From an uncultured Phascolarctobacterium sp. (lineage in GTDB: Bacteria; Bacillota; Negativicutes; Acidaminococcales; Acidaminococcaceae), in assembly GCA_958448515.1 (NCBI GenBank), contig CAUDEF010000006.1, positions 47,007-111,006 on the forward strand: DNA of 64,000 nucleotides. The letters are read 5' to 3'. The notes beneath the pieces were generated by a model, which saw only the letters and a program-made list of their open reading frames with translations, ran no database searches and was not told where the DNA came from. The translations under genes and the position numbers were made by a program. Shown in pieces: positions 1 through 8,990 of this stretch. Numbering within the stretch: position 1 is the stretch's first letter; each line of letters starts with the position of its first letter.

Positions 1-1268
1 GACGGACCTCTTGTTACTGCTACAACAGATGCCTTAACTCTAAAATCAGCTAAAGTTTGTTCCAGAATTGAGCACTGCTCGATAATTTCTCCTTCAAAAG
101 AGCTTGGGTCCGCAACTTTAGGCACATCAAGCAGCCCTACTTCCGGATAAATATATCTGTCATCTTCAGCATCAAATACCATTTCGTTCACAGGCTTATC
201 AGCTTCATAAACTGCAGGCACATTTACTTTTTCAGCACTGTCAAAAATCACTATCTTTTGCTTAGGCTCTGTATTATTCTGTTCATGACAGGCGTGATTA
301 ATTTTCTGACCGTCATATTTTTCTTCGATTAATGACAACACATCTTTTTGCACTGATTTTGCACTGTCAACATCAGTATCTTTGTTATCATGAGAATAAT
401 ACTTAACGGCTTCTGCAGACTTATCTTCCTTGACAAGATCATAATCTATATATGGTCTTACAATTACTGTTGTTTTTCTTTCTTCCCATTCAGGTATCTG
501 CACAGGATTATTTTTGATTTCGCTCTTAATTTTTTTATCGCTGTAAGCACTCTTATCAGTAAAACTTAATATCTTTCTGAAAGAACTTTTTTTATGAATA
601 CCGTCGGTAAAGCTTGCGAACTCTTTTTGCCGATATATATTATCTATACTACAATCTAAATCACTGCGTGTAAATGTATTTTCGGACTTAATTTGCCTGC
701 TTTTTTCCTGCGAGGAAAAATCATAATCATCTTTTTTATATTTAGAATATGCTGTAGCAGGCTTAAACGCATGGTATAACCACTTTAACGTATTTTTTAC
801 CGGTAAAGTAATAGAAAAGATCAACACCCACAGCAGACAAAGAACAATCCAGCTGCCCTGATAACCAATCAGCTTATGCAGTAGCAAAACGAAACTGCCG
901 CCTACAAACCCACCGCCGTCAGGCATTTTGTCGGGGTACAGTTCCTGATCAACAGGTACAAAAATATTATGAGCTGTACCTGTAAGGCACAGCACAAATA
1001 TAAAAAACAAAGCAATAAATCTGATATTTCTAAAATTTACATGCTCTACTTTAAGCAGCCAAATTCCTGTAAACAAAGGAATTACAGGAAAAGCAGCAGC
1101 AAATAAACCTAAAAAATAATTTTGAAACTGAATAAGTAAATCTGTATATGAGTTACTTGTAATGCCAAAAAGAGAAAAAACTGACACTAAACCCATAAGA
1201 ATCAAAAATACTGCCAGTATTTTTCTAAAACCAATATTAAAATTCCTAGTTCGTTTCTTTTTGAGCAA
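1..1268 (-). CDS. ftsK: DNA translocase FtsK/SpoIIIE, N-terminal part (gene runs off the window)
   Basis: About 422 codons of the 5' part are visible; the ATPase motor lies beyond base 1. The start is TTG at 1268: a stop in frame lies at 1284-1286 and a GGGAG ribosome site sits 9-10 bases upstream. The N-terminus has four hydrophobic segments, separated by short loops and followed by a long, charged, low-complexity linker, as in FtsK. The last visible residues (YPEVGLLDVP, then ILEQTLADF and VAVTRGP) match the start of the translocase alpha domain. The protein is expected to sit at the division septum and pump chromosome ends apart. It starts 21 bases after rnj, so the two are probably co-transcribed. 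The identification comes from my translation of the edge sequence. Confidence 0.85.
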   Translation of the reverse strand, partial: MLKKKRTRNFNIGFRKILAVFLILMGLVSVFSLFGITSNSYTDLLIQFQNYFLGLFAAAFPVIPLFTGIWLLKVEHVNFRNIRFIALFFIFVLCLTGTAHNIFVPVDQELYPDKMPDGGGFVGGSFVLLLHKLIGYQGSWIVLCLLWVLIFSITLPVKNTLKWLYHAFKPATAYSKYKKDDYDFSSQEKSRQIKSENTFTRSDLDCSIDNIYRQKEFASFTDGIHKKSSFRKILSFTDKSAYSDKKIKSEIKNNPVQIPEWEERKTTVIVRPYIDYDLVKEDKSAEAVKYYSHDNKDTDVDSAKSVQKDVLSLIEEKYDGQKINHACHEQNNTEPKQKIVIFDSAEKVNVPAVYEADKPVNEMVFDAEDDRYIYPEVGLLDVPKVADPSSFEGEIIEQCSILEQTLADFRVKASVVAVTRGP

Positions 1269-1289
1269 TCTAAAGCACTCCCGTTATTA

Positions 1290-2954
1290 TCAGATTTCCA
1301 TAATAATCGGCAGAATCATCGGACGACGACGAGTTCTTTCATATAAGAATCTGCCAAGTGAATCACGAATGGTGGATTTTATAACTGACCATTCAGAAGT
1401 TCCGCTTTCTTCACATTTTTCCAATGCACACTGAACCTTATCTCTGGCTTCATCCATGAGACCTTCTGCCTCACGTACATAAACAAAGCCGCGAGAAACA
1501 ATATCAGGACCGGAAACAACCTGACAGGCTTCTTTATCAATGGTAACTACAACAATCATAATGCCATCCTGAGACAGCTGTCGACGATCTCTTAATACAA
1601 TATTACCGACATCACCAACACCAAGGCCATCAACAAGGATTTTACCGGCAGGAATTCTTCCTGCAATACCTATGCTGTTTCGTGTTAATTCTATTACACA
1701 GCCATTTTCAGCAATAACAATATTTTCCTTAGGCATACCAAGATCCTGTGCCAATCCTGCATGTTTGATCAGGTGTCTGTATTCGCCATGTACCGGAATA
1801 AAGAATTTAGGACGCACCAGATTATGCATCAGCTTAATTTCTTCACGGCTGGCGTGTCCGGAAACGTGCACGCCGTTGGATTTTTCGTATACAACGTCTG
1901 CACCAAGCTTATACAAATGGTCAATAGTCCTTGCCACCAGTTTTTCGTTTCCTGGTATCGGAGTTGCAGATATAATTACCGTGTCACCAGGCATGATGCC
2001 AACCTTTTTGTGATCATTCATTGCCATTCTGGTAAGCGCTGACATGGGCTCACCCTGACTGCCGGTAGTGATAATTACAATTTGATTAGCAGTATAATTA
2101 TTTGTTTCGTCTATATCAATAATTACACCTTCAGGAGCTTTAAGATATCCAAGTTCCAAAGCTATATTTACAACATTAATCATGCTGCGGCCAATAACAG
2201 CTACTTTGCGCTTATACTTTACTGCACTGTCTATAACCTGCTGTATTCTGTGAACATTTGAAGAGAAAGTAGCAACTATAATTCTGTTTTTAGCATATCT
2301 GAATTCGTCATCAAATGTCTGTCCAACAATTTTTTCGCTGGGAGTAATACCAGGACGCTCAGCATTGGTACTATCAGCAAGCAAAGCCAGTACACCTTTA
2401 TCGCCAAACTCTGCAAACTTATTAAACTGTGTAACCTGACCATCAACAGGCGTGTGATCAAATTTAAAGTCGCCTGTATGTATAATTGTGCCGATAGGAG
2501 TATTAATTACGATAGATACTGCATCAGGAATACTGTGGTTAACGCGGATAAATTCCAATTTGAAAACACCGGCATTTATTCTGTCACCGGGCTTAATTGT
2601 TTTCAGTCCTTCTGACGAAACACCATTTTCTTTTAATCTGCCTTGCAGAATACCAAGAGTAAGTGCAGTTCCATATACAGGAACATTAATTTGTTTCAGT
2701 ACGTACGGTAAGGCACCAATATGATCTTCATGACCATGAGTTAAAAAGATACCTTTTACTTTTTCTTTATTTTCTATTAAATAGTTAAAATCAGGTATTA
2801 CAAGATCAATACCAAGCATGTCATCTTCAGGGAACATTAAACCTGCATCTATAAGAATAATATCATCACCGTATCTGAATACAGTCATGTTTTTGCCAAT
2901 TTCACCTAATCCACCTAATGGAATAATTTGAACTTTATTTTGTGTTTTTGCCAA
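1290..2954 (-). CDS. rnj: Ribonuclease J
   Basis: 554 residues, the usual length for RNase J. It is a metallo-beta-lactamase/beta-CASP nuclease that processes and degrades mRNA (5'-3' exonuclease and endonuclease) in Firmicutes. The zinc motif HGHEDHIG lies near residue 75, with a second metal-ligand HTGDF near residue 160 and the beta-CASP and C-terminal HVSGHAS and PVHGEYRH motifs near residues 365-392. The start codon is TTG with a strong GGAGGTG ribosome site 9 bases away. The gene is directly followed by ftsK on the same strand. The approximately 160 bases upstream hold its promoter region and the terminator of the transporter operon. Confidence 0.95.
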   Translation of the reverse strand: MAKTQNKVQIIPLGGLGEIGKNMTVFRYGDDIILIDAGLMFPEDDMLGIDLVIPDFNYLIENKEKVKGIFLTHGHEDHIGALPYVLKQINVPVYGTALTLGILQGRLKENGVSSEGLKTIKPGDRINAGVFKLEFIRVNHSIPDAVSIVINTPIGTIIHTGDFKFDHTPVDGQVTQFNKFAEFGDKGVLALLADSTNAERPGITPSEKIVGQTFDDEFRYAKNRIIVATFSSNVHRIQQVIDSAVKYKRKVAVIGRSMINVVNIALELGYLKAPEGVIIDIDETNNYTANQIVIITTGSQGEPMSALTRMAMNDHKKVGIMPGDTVIISATPIPGNEKLVARTIDHLYKLGADVVYEKSNGVHVSGHASREEIKLMHNLVRPKFFIPVHGEYRHLIKHAGLAQDLGMPKENIVIAENGCVIELTRNSIGIAGRIPAGKILVDGLGVGDVGNIVLRDRRQLSQDGIMIVVVTIDKEACQVVSGPDIVSRGFVYVREAEGLMDEARDKVQCALEKCEESGTSEWSVIKSTIRDSLGRFLYERTRRRPMILPIIMEI

Positions 2955-3112
2955 AAAAAATACACCTCCAATAAATTTTTACCCGTACATAAGATTTAAT
3001 ACAATAAGAAAATGCGTCCGTTCAATACTTACTCTTCATTATATTATACACTATATATCCTATAAAAAAAATAGTTATTGAATTTTTTAAATATAAAATA
3101 TTAAGAACATAA

Positions 3113-3151
3113 AAAAAGAGTTAATCCATTATTTATGGATTAACTCTTTTT
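3113..3151 (-). terminator. Rho-independent terminator of the TRAP operon
   Basis: A perfect 17-base inverted repeat (3113-3129 and 3135-3151) with a 5-base loop. On the minus strand it is followed by a run of T. It lies just after the stop codon of the fused TRAP permease and separates that operon from rnj. Confidence 0.9.
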
Positions 3152-3153
3152 GC

Positions 3154-5106
3154 TTATAAATCGTCGTTATTATCTTGTGCAATAGCACCTTTTTGTTTGT
3201 TGGTTCTGTGCCATAAGTAAGCCAATACCATCAAAACAACACCGGCAATATCAGTTACCATGCCAGGAATAATCATGCAGATACCACCAACAAAGAACAT
3301 AATTCTCTGCGACCAGTTAAGCAGATTTTCGCAGAAACCAATCATTGCCACAGAAGCGCCCCACATACCAATCAATGCTGTAAATGCACTGTAGATAATA
3401 GTTGTACCGGTTGCATTTATCATCAAAAGTTCCGGAGAAAGTACAAATACATAAGGAACAATAAATGCAGCTATAGCAAGTTTAGCAGCTATAACACCTG
3501 TTCTCATGGGATTTGCACCTGCAATACCTGCACCTGCATAGGCAGCCAGTGCAACAGGAGGAGTTACGTCAGCAACTATACCAAAATAGAATGCAAACAT
3601 ATGCGCTGCTAAAATAGGCACATCCATCTGTATTAAAGCAGGAGCAGCAATAGTTGATGTAATTACATAGTTAGCTGTTGTAGGAACGCCCATACCTAAA
3701 ATAAGGGATGTTATCATAGTGAAGAACATTGCCGGCAGAAGTTCGCCGCCGGACATGTCAAGCAAAGCGGTAGCAACTTTCAGACCAACACCAGTTTTTG
3801 TTACAACACCGATAATGATACCTGCAGTTGCGCAGGCAATCAATACACCTAAAACGCCCTTAGAGCCATCAATCAAACCCTGAATAATTTGTCTGAAAGA
3901 AATTCTTGTAGATTTGCGCAAGCATGCACAGATAATGCTCAGTGCAATTGCTGCCAAAGCAGCACGCATGGGAGTATAACCACTTACAAGCAAGTAAATA
4001 ATAACTACCAGAGGAATTGCCAGATGGCCTTTTTCCATAAACAGTTCTTTGAATTTAGGCAATTCTTCTCTCGGAGTGCCTTTTAAACCATATTTTTTAG
4101 CTTCATAGTGTACACCAAGCCATACACCTATGTAGTACAAAAGAGCAGGAATAACAGCTGCTTTTACAACATCAAAATACGGAACACCAACAAATTCAGC
4201 CATCAAGAATGCGGCAGCACCCATAACAGGAGGCATCAGCTGTCCGCCAGTAGATGCTGCTGCTTCTACTGCACCAGCAAACTGAGGACGATAGCCGAGT
4301 TTTTTCATCATGGGGATAGTAAATGCACCCGTTCCGGCTACATTACCAACGGAGCTTCCGGAAACGGTACCCATCAAACCGGAAGATAAAACTGCTACTT
4401 TTGCCGGTCCGCCTGCAGCCCAGCCTGCAACAGCATTAGCAAGGTCAATAAAGAATTTGCCCAATCCTGTTGTTTCAAGATAGGAACCAAACAGGATAAA
4501 CAAATAGATAAATGTAGAAGATACGCCCATAGGAGTACCAAAAATACCTTCTGTAGTAAAATACAGATGATCAAACATTTCCTGAATACCAACGCCGCGG
4601 TGAGCCATTATTCCAGGAATATACGGACCGAAAAACGCATACAGCATGAAAACCAGTGCTACAGTAATCATCGGCCAGCCAACAACTCTGCGGGCAGCTT
4701 CAAATACCATCAGGGTACCGATAACGCCAACTATAAAATCTGTTTCGTTATTCATACCGGCACGCAAAACAAGTTCCTGATAGTTAATTACTATGTAAAG
4801 AGCACTTGCAGCACTTACTACGGCAAATAAAACGTCCAGCGGATGCATTGCGCTTCTGGACCAGGATTTTCTTGCCGGATAAAGCAGGAAAATCAGAAGG
4901 AAACCAAACATTAAGTGAATAGCACGTTGCAGATGAGCGTCTAAAATACCAAAAGCAGAAGTATACAGCTGAAAAATCGCAAAAATAACACAGATTGCAG
5001 AAATTACAGTATTCCATATACCAGTCATTTCGCGTTTATCTGATTCTTTATCAAATTTTTGTAGTACCTCTTCTGCAGAAAGTTCTTTTATTTCTTTTGC
5101 AGACAT
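3154..5106 (-). CDS. TRAP transporter permease, fused small and large subunits
   Basis: About 650 residues. The first ~170 residues carry four membrane segments (DctQ-like) and the remainder is the large DctM-like permease, with the conserved loops SGLMGTVSGSSVGN and GMGVPTTANYV. This is the TRAP fused-permease family, which pairs with TAXI binding proteins to import carboxylates or other organic anions using an ion gradient. I prefer ATG at 5106 over the TTG two codons upstream, because AGGGGA lies about 9 bases before it. It is the last gene of the operon with the DUF1850 protein and the TAXI binding protein. The substrate cannot be told from sequence. Confidence 0.92.
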   Translation of the reverse strand: MSAKEIKELSAEEVLQKFDKESDKREMTGIWNTVISAICVIFAIFQLYTSAFGILDAHLQRAIHLMFGFLLIFLLYPARKSWSRSAMHPLDVLFAVVSAASALYIVINYQELVLRAGMNNETDFIVGVIGTLMVFEAARRVVGWPMITVALVFMLYAFFGPYIPGIMAHRGVGIQEMFDHLYFTTEGIFGTPMGVSSTFIYLFILFGSYLETTGLGKFFIDLANAVAGWAAGGPAKVAVLSSGLMGTVSGSSVGNVAGTGAFTIPMMKKLGYRPQFAGAVEAAASTGGQLMPPVMGAAAFLMAEFVGVPYFDVVKAAVIPALLYYIGVWLGVHYEAKKYGLKGTPREELPKFKELFMEKGHLAIPLVVIIYLLVSGYTPMRAALAAIALSIICACLRKSTRISFRQIIQGLIDGSKGVLGVLIACATAGIIIGVVTKTGVGLKVATALLDMSGGELLPAMFFTMITSLILGMGVPTTANYVITSTIAAPALIQMDVPILAAHMFAFYFGIVADVTPPVALAAYAGAGIAGANPMRTGVIAAKLAIAAFIVPYVFVLSPELLMINATGTTIIYSAFTALIGMWGASVAMIGFCENLLNWSQRIMFFVGGICMIIPGMVTDIAGVVLMVLAYLWHRTNKQKGAIAQDNNDDL

Positions 5107-5144
5107 TATCAAAAATCCCCTTTCATCATTAACTCAAAATAAAA

Positions 5145-5681
5145 TTAAAAAAATTCACCAATCCAATATTGATATCGTCTTTGTACATGTATTTCTATGA
5201 GTGTACCTTGTCCGAACAAATCACATAAATCGTAAATATCATTACCATGAATTACAGACGGTCTGGCCTGTACTGCCGTTCGCAACTGAACTTTTTTGAA
5301 GTTCCTGTTCATAACCAGATCAAATCGTCCATCATCAGTTTCTGTAAGTTTGCCATCAGAAGGAGAATAAGGAAATCCCCAGCCCAATGACTCAAAACGA
5401 GTATGTGTCATGGTAAAGTCGTCCACACCATTAACTGTAAAAAATTCTTCTACCGGCGTTCTTTCAACAGAATGTGTAAAACGAATTAACCATTGATCAC
5501 CAGGATAAGTAGTTATGACAACAGTTTTATTATTTTCCGGCTTTAAAGTTATAACCAGCTGAGATGCATACCATCCTCCCAAAACTGCTAACATAAATAC
5601 TGCAGCCAAACAATAGATATATCTCAAAAAAGACCGGCTCCCGGTAAGACCCGGTTTCCGGTCTTTTTCATTTTGCATCAT
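5145..5681 (-). CDS. DUF1850 domain membrane-anchored protein
   Basis: 178 residues: one N-terminal membrane segment (about residues 22-44), then a mainly beta extracytoplasmic domain with the signature FTHSVERTPVEEFF that marks DUF1850. DUF1850 genes are repeatedly found beside TAXI-TRAP transporters, and here the gene lies between binding protein and permease. Its function is unknown; an accessory role in substrate delivery or transporter assembly is inference. The ribosome site is weak (GAGAAA), so translation may be coupled to the upstream gene, whose stop is 9 bases away. Confidence 0.85.
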   Translation of the reverse strand: MMQNEKDRKPGLTGSRSFLRYIYCLAAVFMLAVLGGWYASQLVITLKPENNKTVVITTYPGDQWLIRFTHSVERTPVEEFFTVNGVDDFTMTHTRFESLGWGFPYSPSDGKLTETDDGRFDLVMNRNFKKVQLRTAVQARPSVIHGNDIYDLCDLFGQGTLIEIHVQRRYQYWIGEFF

Positions 5682-5690
5682 TACTGTATA

Positions 5691-6659
5691 TTATTTCTCT
5701 TTAAGAAATTTATCAGCGCCGGCTGCAACATCAATAGACATACCATCAAGAGCAGATTCTTTGGAAACAGCATTTGCTGCAGAATGAGCTGCTTTCAGAC
5801 GATCCAGATTGGAGAAAATTGCTTTGGTGATATCATAAGCGGTGTTTTCATCCATTTTATCTGTTACAGCTAACATGCAGCGTACTGCTACTGCAGGAAC
5901 AGCTTCAGTTTGTTTAGCATAGGTATTTGCATCGATGTTTACTTTAGTGTAGAACGGATATTGTTTAATCAGTTCGTCAGCTTTATCAGAATCTACAGGA
6001 ATAAGTGCTACTTCGTTTTGTGTTGCAATATCCTGAATAGCTGCGGTAGGATGACCTGCAGTTACAAACGCAACATCAACATTGCCGTCTTTCAGTGCGC
6101 TGGAAGCTTCACCAAAGGAAAGGTATTGTACGCTGATATCATCATAAGTTAAACCATAAACTGCCAGGATCTGACGAGCATTAGCTTCAGTACCGGAACC
6201 AGCAGCACCTACAGCTACGCGTTTGCCTTTGAAATCAGCAACAGATTTAATACCGCTGTCTTTTAAAGTTACAATCTGAATTGTTTCAGGATACAAAGTT
6301 GCCAGACCTCTTAAACCTGCAACTTTTTTATCTTTGAACATTTCAGTTCCGTTAGCAGCATAATAAGCAATATCATTTTGTATAAAAGCAATATCTACTT
6401 TGTTTTGCTGCAGCAAATTAACGTTTGCAACAGACGCGCCAGTAGACTGAGCAGAAGCATTGCATCCAGGAACATTTTTATTTAAAATGTCCGCAATTGC
6501 ACCACCTAACGGGAAATACGTACCGGAAGTACCACCGGTTGCAATGTTAATAAATTTTTGTGTAGCAGCTTTTTTATCTCCATCGTTTCCACCGCCACAG
6601 CCGGAAATCATAGTCGCCATAACCATAATTCCCAAAAGAAAAGCTAAAATTTTCTTCAT
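5691..6659 (-). CDS. TAXI family TRAP transporter solute-binding lipoprotein
   Basis: 322 residues. The signal peptide ends in the lipobox ISGC (Cys 21), so the mature protein should be lipid-anchored outside the cytoplasmic membrane. The domain has typical TAXI features: INIATGGTSGTYFPLGGAI near the N-terminus, SAQSTGASVANV, and KGKRVAVGAAGSGTEA in the middle. It captures the substrate and hands it to the fused permease encoded two genes downstream. The start ATG has GAGGGGG about 9 bases upstream. First gene of the operon; see the promoter and inverted repeat at 6759-6798. Confidence 0.93.
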   Translation of the reverse strand: MKKILAFLLGIMVMATMISGCGGGNDGDKKAATQKFINIATGGTSGTYFPLGGAIADILNKNVPGCNASAQSTGASVANVNLLQQNKVDIAFIQNDIAYYAANGTEMFKDKKVAGLRGLATLYPETIQIVTLKDSGIKSVADFKGKRVAVGAAGSGTEANARQILAVYGLTYDDISVQYLSFGEASSALKDGNVDVAFVTAGHPTAAIQDIATQNEVALIPVDSDKADELIKQYPFYTKVNIDANTYAKQTEAVPAVAVRCMLAVTDKMDENTAYDITKAIFSNLDRLKAAHSAANAVSKESALDGMSIDVAAGADKFLKEK

Positions 6660-6758
6660 TTTGAGACCCCCTCATAAAATATAAAGTTTCAGTGCTTCGG
6701 CACCTGAGTTATGCGTGTTAAGTTCTACATATTTTTCTTAATTCCTGCTTAAATATTC

Positions 6759-6784
6759 AGTATTTTGCATGTATACAAAATACT
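6759..6784. promoter_or_regulatory. Operator-like inverted repeat over the TRAP promoter
   Basis: A perfect 9-base inverted repeat, AGTATTTTG (6759-6767) and CAAAATACT (6776-6784), with an 8-base spacer. It covers the predicted -10 box and part of the -10/-35 spacer of the TRAP operon promoter, where a repressor would be expected to bind. No regulator gene is adjacent. Confidence 0.5.
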
Positions 6785-6798
6785 TAGCTATTTTTCAA
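6770..6798 (-). promoter_or_regulatory. Sigma-70-type promoter of the TRAP operon
   Basis: On the minus strand, TTGAAA (6798-6793) is separated by 17 bases from TATACA (6775-6770), about 110 bases upstream of the binding-protein start. The -10 box lies inside the inverted repeat at 6759-6784. Confidence 0.65.
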
Positions 6799-6871
6799 CT
6801 TTTTTGTATAATATGAAACACAATACAATAATTGTCCTAAAATTCTCACATTATTAAGCATTAGACAACTT

Positions 6872-6900
6872 TTGCTAAAATCTGCATTTTGTGTTAAAAT
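6872..6900 (+). promoter_or_regulatory. Promoter of the small EF-hand-like gene
   Basis: TTGCTA (6872-6877), 17 bases, TAAAAT (6895-6900), about 33 bases before the plus-strand start codon. The -10 and spacing fit a housekeeping promoter. Confidence 0.65.
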
Positions 6901-6932
6901 ATATACAATATTTTATTTAGGAGTGTGTAAAT

Positions 6933-7292
6933 ATGAGTTCTGGTGCATATAGCCTGAGACTGGCACGTACTCTTTTTAATGATGTTTATCGTGCTATGTT
7001 GTATAACGAAAACCAACAACCTGTTGCAAATTTGCGTATCGTTCCAAGTATTCCTCTTGACCGCAGCCAAATTCCTGAAGATGCCCCTATGGTACAGGCG
7101 TTCTTGTTAGTAATAGTAGACGATGCGGACATTAATAAAGATAATCTTATTGATTTTGAAGAAAGGGCATCCTTTGCTTTATTAAAAAGATTCTCTACAG
7201 AAGTGGTAAATTTCCAGCATTGTGAATTTTACTATCCTTCTCCTGCATTTATTTTTGAACAGCCGGATGCAGTTAATAGTCCTGTTATGTAA
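6933..7292 (+). CDS. Small unrecognised protein with an EF-hand-like loop
   Basis: 119 residues and the only plus-strand chromosomal protein gene in the window. A good ribosome site (AGGAGTG) and its own promoter and terminator support it being real. There is no signal peptide or membrane segment. Residues 66-77 (DINKDNLIDFEE) fit the EF-hand calcium loop at positions 1 (D), 3 (N), 5 (D), 8 (I), 9 (D) and 12 (E), with Asn for the usual Gly at 6. A single such motif can arise by chance, so calcium binding is only a suggestion. I do not recognise the family. Confidence 0.7.
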   Translation: MSSGAYSLRLARTLFNDVYRAMLYNENQQPVANLRIVPSIPLDRSQIPEDAPMVQAFLLVIVDDADINKDNLIDFEERASFALLKRFSTEVVNFQHCEFYYPSPAFIFEQPDAVNSPVM

Positions 7293-7334
7293 AAATAAAC
7301 CATCAAATTCATTTGAATTTGATGGTTTATTTTT
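7291..7334. terminator. Bidirectional terminator between convergent genes
   Basis: A 21-base inverted repeat (7291-7311 and 7314-7334) with A-runs on the left and T-runs on the right. It serves the plus-strand small gene and the minus-strand P-loop/Gls24 gene, whose stop codon lies within the repeat. Confidence 0.9.
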
Positions 7335-8154
7335 TTAATGTCAGACTGCGAATGGAAACATTAACATTTTTCACCTGCATTGCTGTCATGTATTCAACTT
7401 TTTCTTTTATTTTCAGCTGCAGCTGCTTGGTAACTTCAAAAATCTGCACACCGTAATACAAAACTACTTCAATAGCAATTACAATGCCTTTGCTGTTATC
7501 ACTTCTTCTGCGTACAGAAATATCAATAACCTTATCAACTCCAAGCATCTTTCTTGCTACAAGATGAATAATGTCTTCTATGGCCTTATCAGCAATTAAC
7601 AGTTTACCGTAAAAACTGAATGCCGGTCTGACAATAGACCTGTCTGCATCACGCTCTTTTCGACGATGTCTGGAAAAAATATTATATGGAAGATCAGCAA
7701 AATATCCTGTAAAGTGTGGTTTCAGTTCCACAGACGGCACAGGAACTATGTGTTTTCCGTCATGCAATCTTGAGTATCTTGCCCTTTTGATTTCAGCTTT
7801 AGTCGCAATCTGACTTATATAAACCGTCTTAACAGGGGGCTGCAGCTCCAGTCTGTTAATAATCTTGTTAATCATATTATCAGATGTAGCGATAATCAGT
7901 AAGCGCTTTATATTGCTTTTGGCCAAAGCATCACGAACGGCTTTGGCATGATCGTCTTCAGTAAAAATAGCTCTTTTTACCGCCTGTATTCTGTTGTCTT
8001 CATTTTTAGCAGATTTACCTGCCAAAATTTTTGTACCCTTTATTAAAATACCGTCATCAATAATAGCATCACAACGGTTATCAAAAGCTACGCCAATAGC
8101 ACGATGACTTTTACCTGTACCACTTGGGCCAACAAAAGCTACTACTTCTATCAT
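7327..8154 (-). CDS. P-loop NTPase fused to an Asp23/Gls24-like domain
   Basis: 275 residues. The N-terminus has a Walker A motif GPSGTGKS at residues 9-16 in a compact domain with few other recognisable NTPase features. From about residue 180 to the end the sequence (LLIADKAIEDIIHLVARK ... GIVIAIEVVLYYG) matches the Asp23/Gls24 family of cell-envelope stress proteins. There is no membrane segment. The gene ends the operon C40 peptidase-pepA-PHP-this gene. Known: Gls24/Asp23 proteins attach to the membrane through AmaP. Inferred: this protein may link nucleotide use to envelope state. A typical Asp23 gene is separately present at 34809-35288. Confidence 0.75.
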   Translation of the reverse strand: MIEVVAFVGPSGTGKSHRAIGVAFDNRCDAIIDDGILIKGTKILAGKSAKNEDNRIQAVKRAIFTEDDHAKAVRDALAKSNIKRLLIIATSDNMINKIINRLELQPPVKTVYISQIATKAEIKRARYSRLHDGKHIVPVPSVELKPHFTGYFADLPYNIFSRHRRKERDADRSIVRPAFSFYGKLLIADKAIEDIIHLVARKMLGVDKVIDISVRRRSDNSKGIVIAIEVVLYYGVQIFEVTKQLQLKIKEKVEYMTAMQVKNVNVSIRSLTLKK

Positions 8155-8174
8155 AGCCCTTCATCCCCTTTTTA

Positions 8175-8990
8175 TTATCTGTAATTGATTATATCACTAA
8201 GTAAATCAGTATTGATATTAAAAATACCTAAATGAGCAGGAAATCTGTCCGGAAGTCCGTGAAAATCACTGCCTCCACTGACAAGCAGTTTTCTTTCTCT
8301 GGCAATGTGCAGCCAATACTCAGCAGCAGCTTCATCTGCACTTGGATGATATACTTCAATTCCATCAAAACAATGTTTATCAAGCAGTTCATTAACAAGC
8401 TGTTTATTTTCAATTTCGCCTGGATGGGCTAAAACAGCTATTCCACCGGCATTATGAATAAGCTTCACAGCTTCTTCCGGAGATAATTTGGGCTGGGGAA
8501 TGAATGCCGGAGCCCCTTCTTTTAATAATTTATCAAAAACTTCCTGTACAGACTGAAAATAACCTTTTCTTACAAGAGCTTTAGCAACATGTGGTCTGCC
8601 AACAGCTCTGTTTTCCGGATCACATGCTTCAACCTGTACAGCATAACCAAGCAGATTCAGTTTATCAATCATCTTCTGCAGTCTAATTTCTCTCGCGTGG
8701 CGCATTTCATGCATTTTATCGTTTAATTCTTTATTATCGGGATCAATGTAGTAGGCCAAAATATGCACACTTTTGCCAAGATACTGAGTTCCCAGCTCTG
8801 CTCCCGTGATAATACGAACTGACTTTTTATGTTTATTTGCATATTGTACAGCTTTGGCAATACCATTTACAGAATCATGATCAGTAATGCAAATCACATT
8901 AATATTATTTTCTGCAGCAGCATCTACTATCTGTTCAGGAGTATATTTGCCATCAGAGAATGTACTGTGAATATGTAAATCAGCAAACAT
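8175..8990 (-). CDS. PHP domain phosphoesterase (RNase AM/YciV-like)
   Basis: 271 residues with the PHP metal motifs DLHIHSTFSDG at the N-terminus, ITDHDSVNG near residue 36, GAELG near residue 63, LAHPGE near residue 187 and SGGSDFHG near residue 238. This subgroup includes 3',5'-nucleotide bisphosphate phosphatases and the 5'-3' exonuclease RNase AM, so hydrolysis of small nucleotides or RNA ends is likely. The ATG follows the pepA stop codon directly, so translation is probably coupled. Confidence 0.85.
   Translation of the reverse strand: MFADLHIHSTFSDGKYTPEQIVDAAAENNINVICITDHDSVNGIAKAVQYANKHKKSVRIITGAELGTQYLGKSVHILAYYIDPDNKELNDKMHEMRHAREIRLQKMIDKLNLLGYAVQVEACDPENRAVGRPHVAKALVRKGYFQSVQEVFDKLLKEGAPAFIPQPKLSPEEAVKLIHNAGGIAVLAHPGEIENKQLVNELLDKHCFDGIEVYHPSADEAAAEYWLHIARERKLLVSGGSDFHGLPDRFPAHLGIFNINTDLLSDIINYR

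Noticed and set aside
1162..1434. Plus-strand 90-codon frame over the rnj/ftsK junction
   Set aside because: It is antisense to the conserved C-terminus of RNase J and the FtsK membrane region and has no support.
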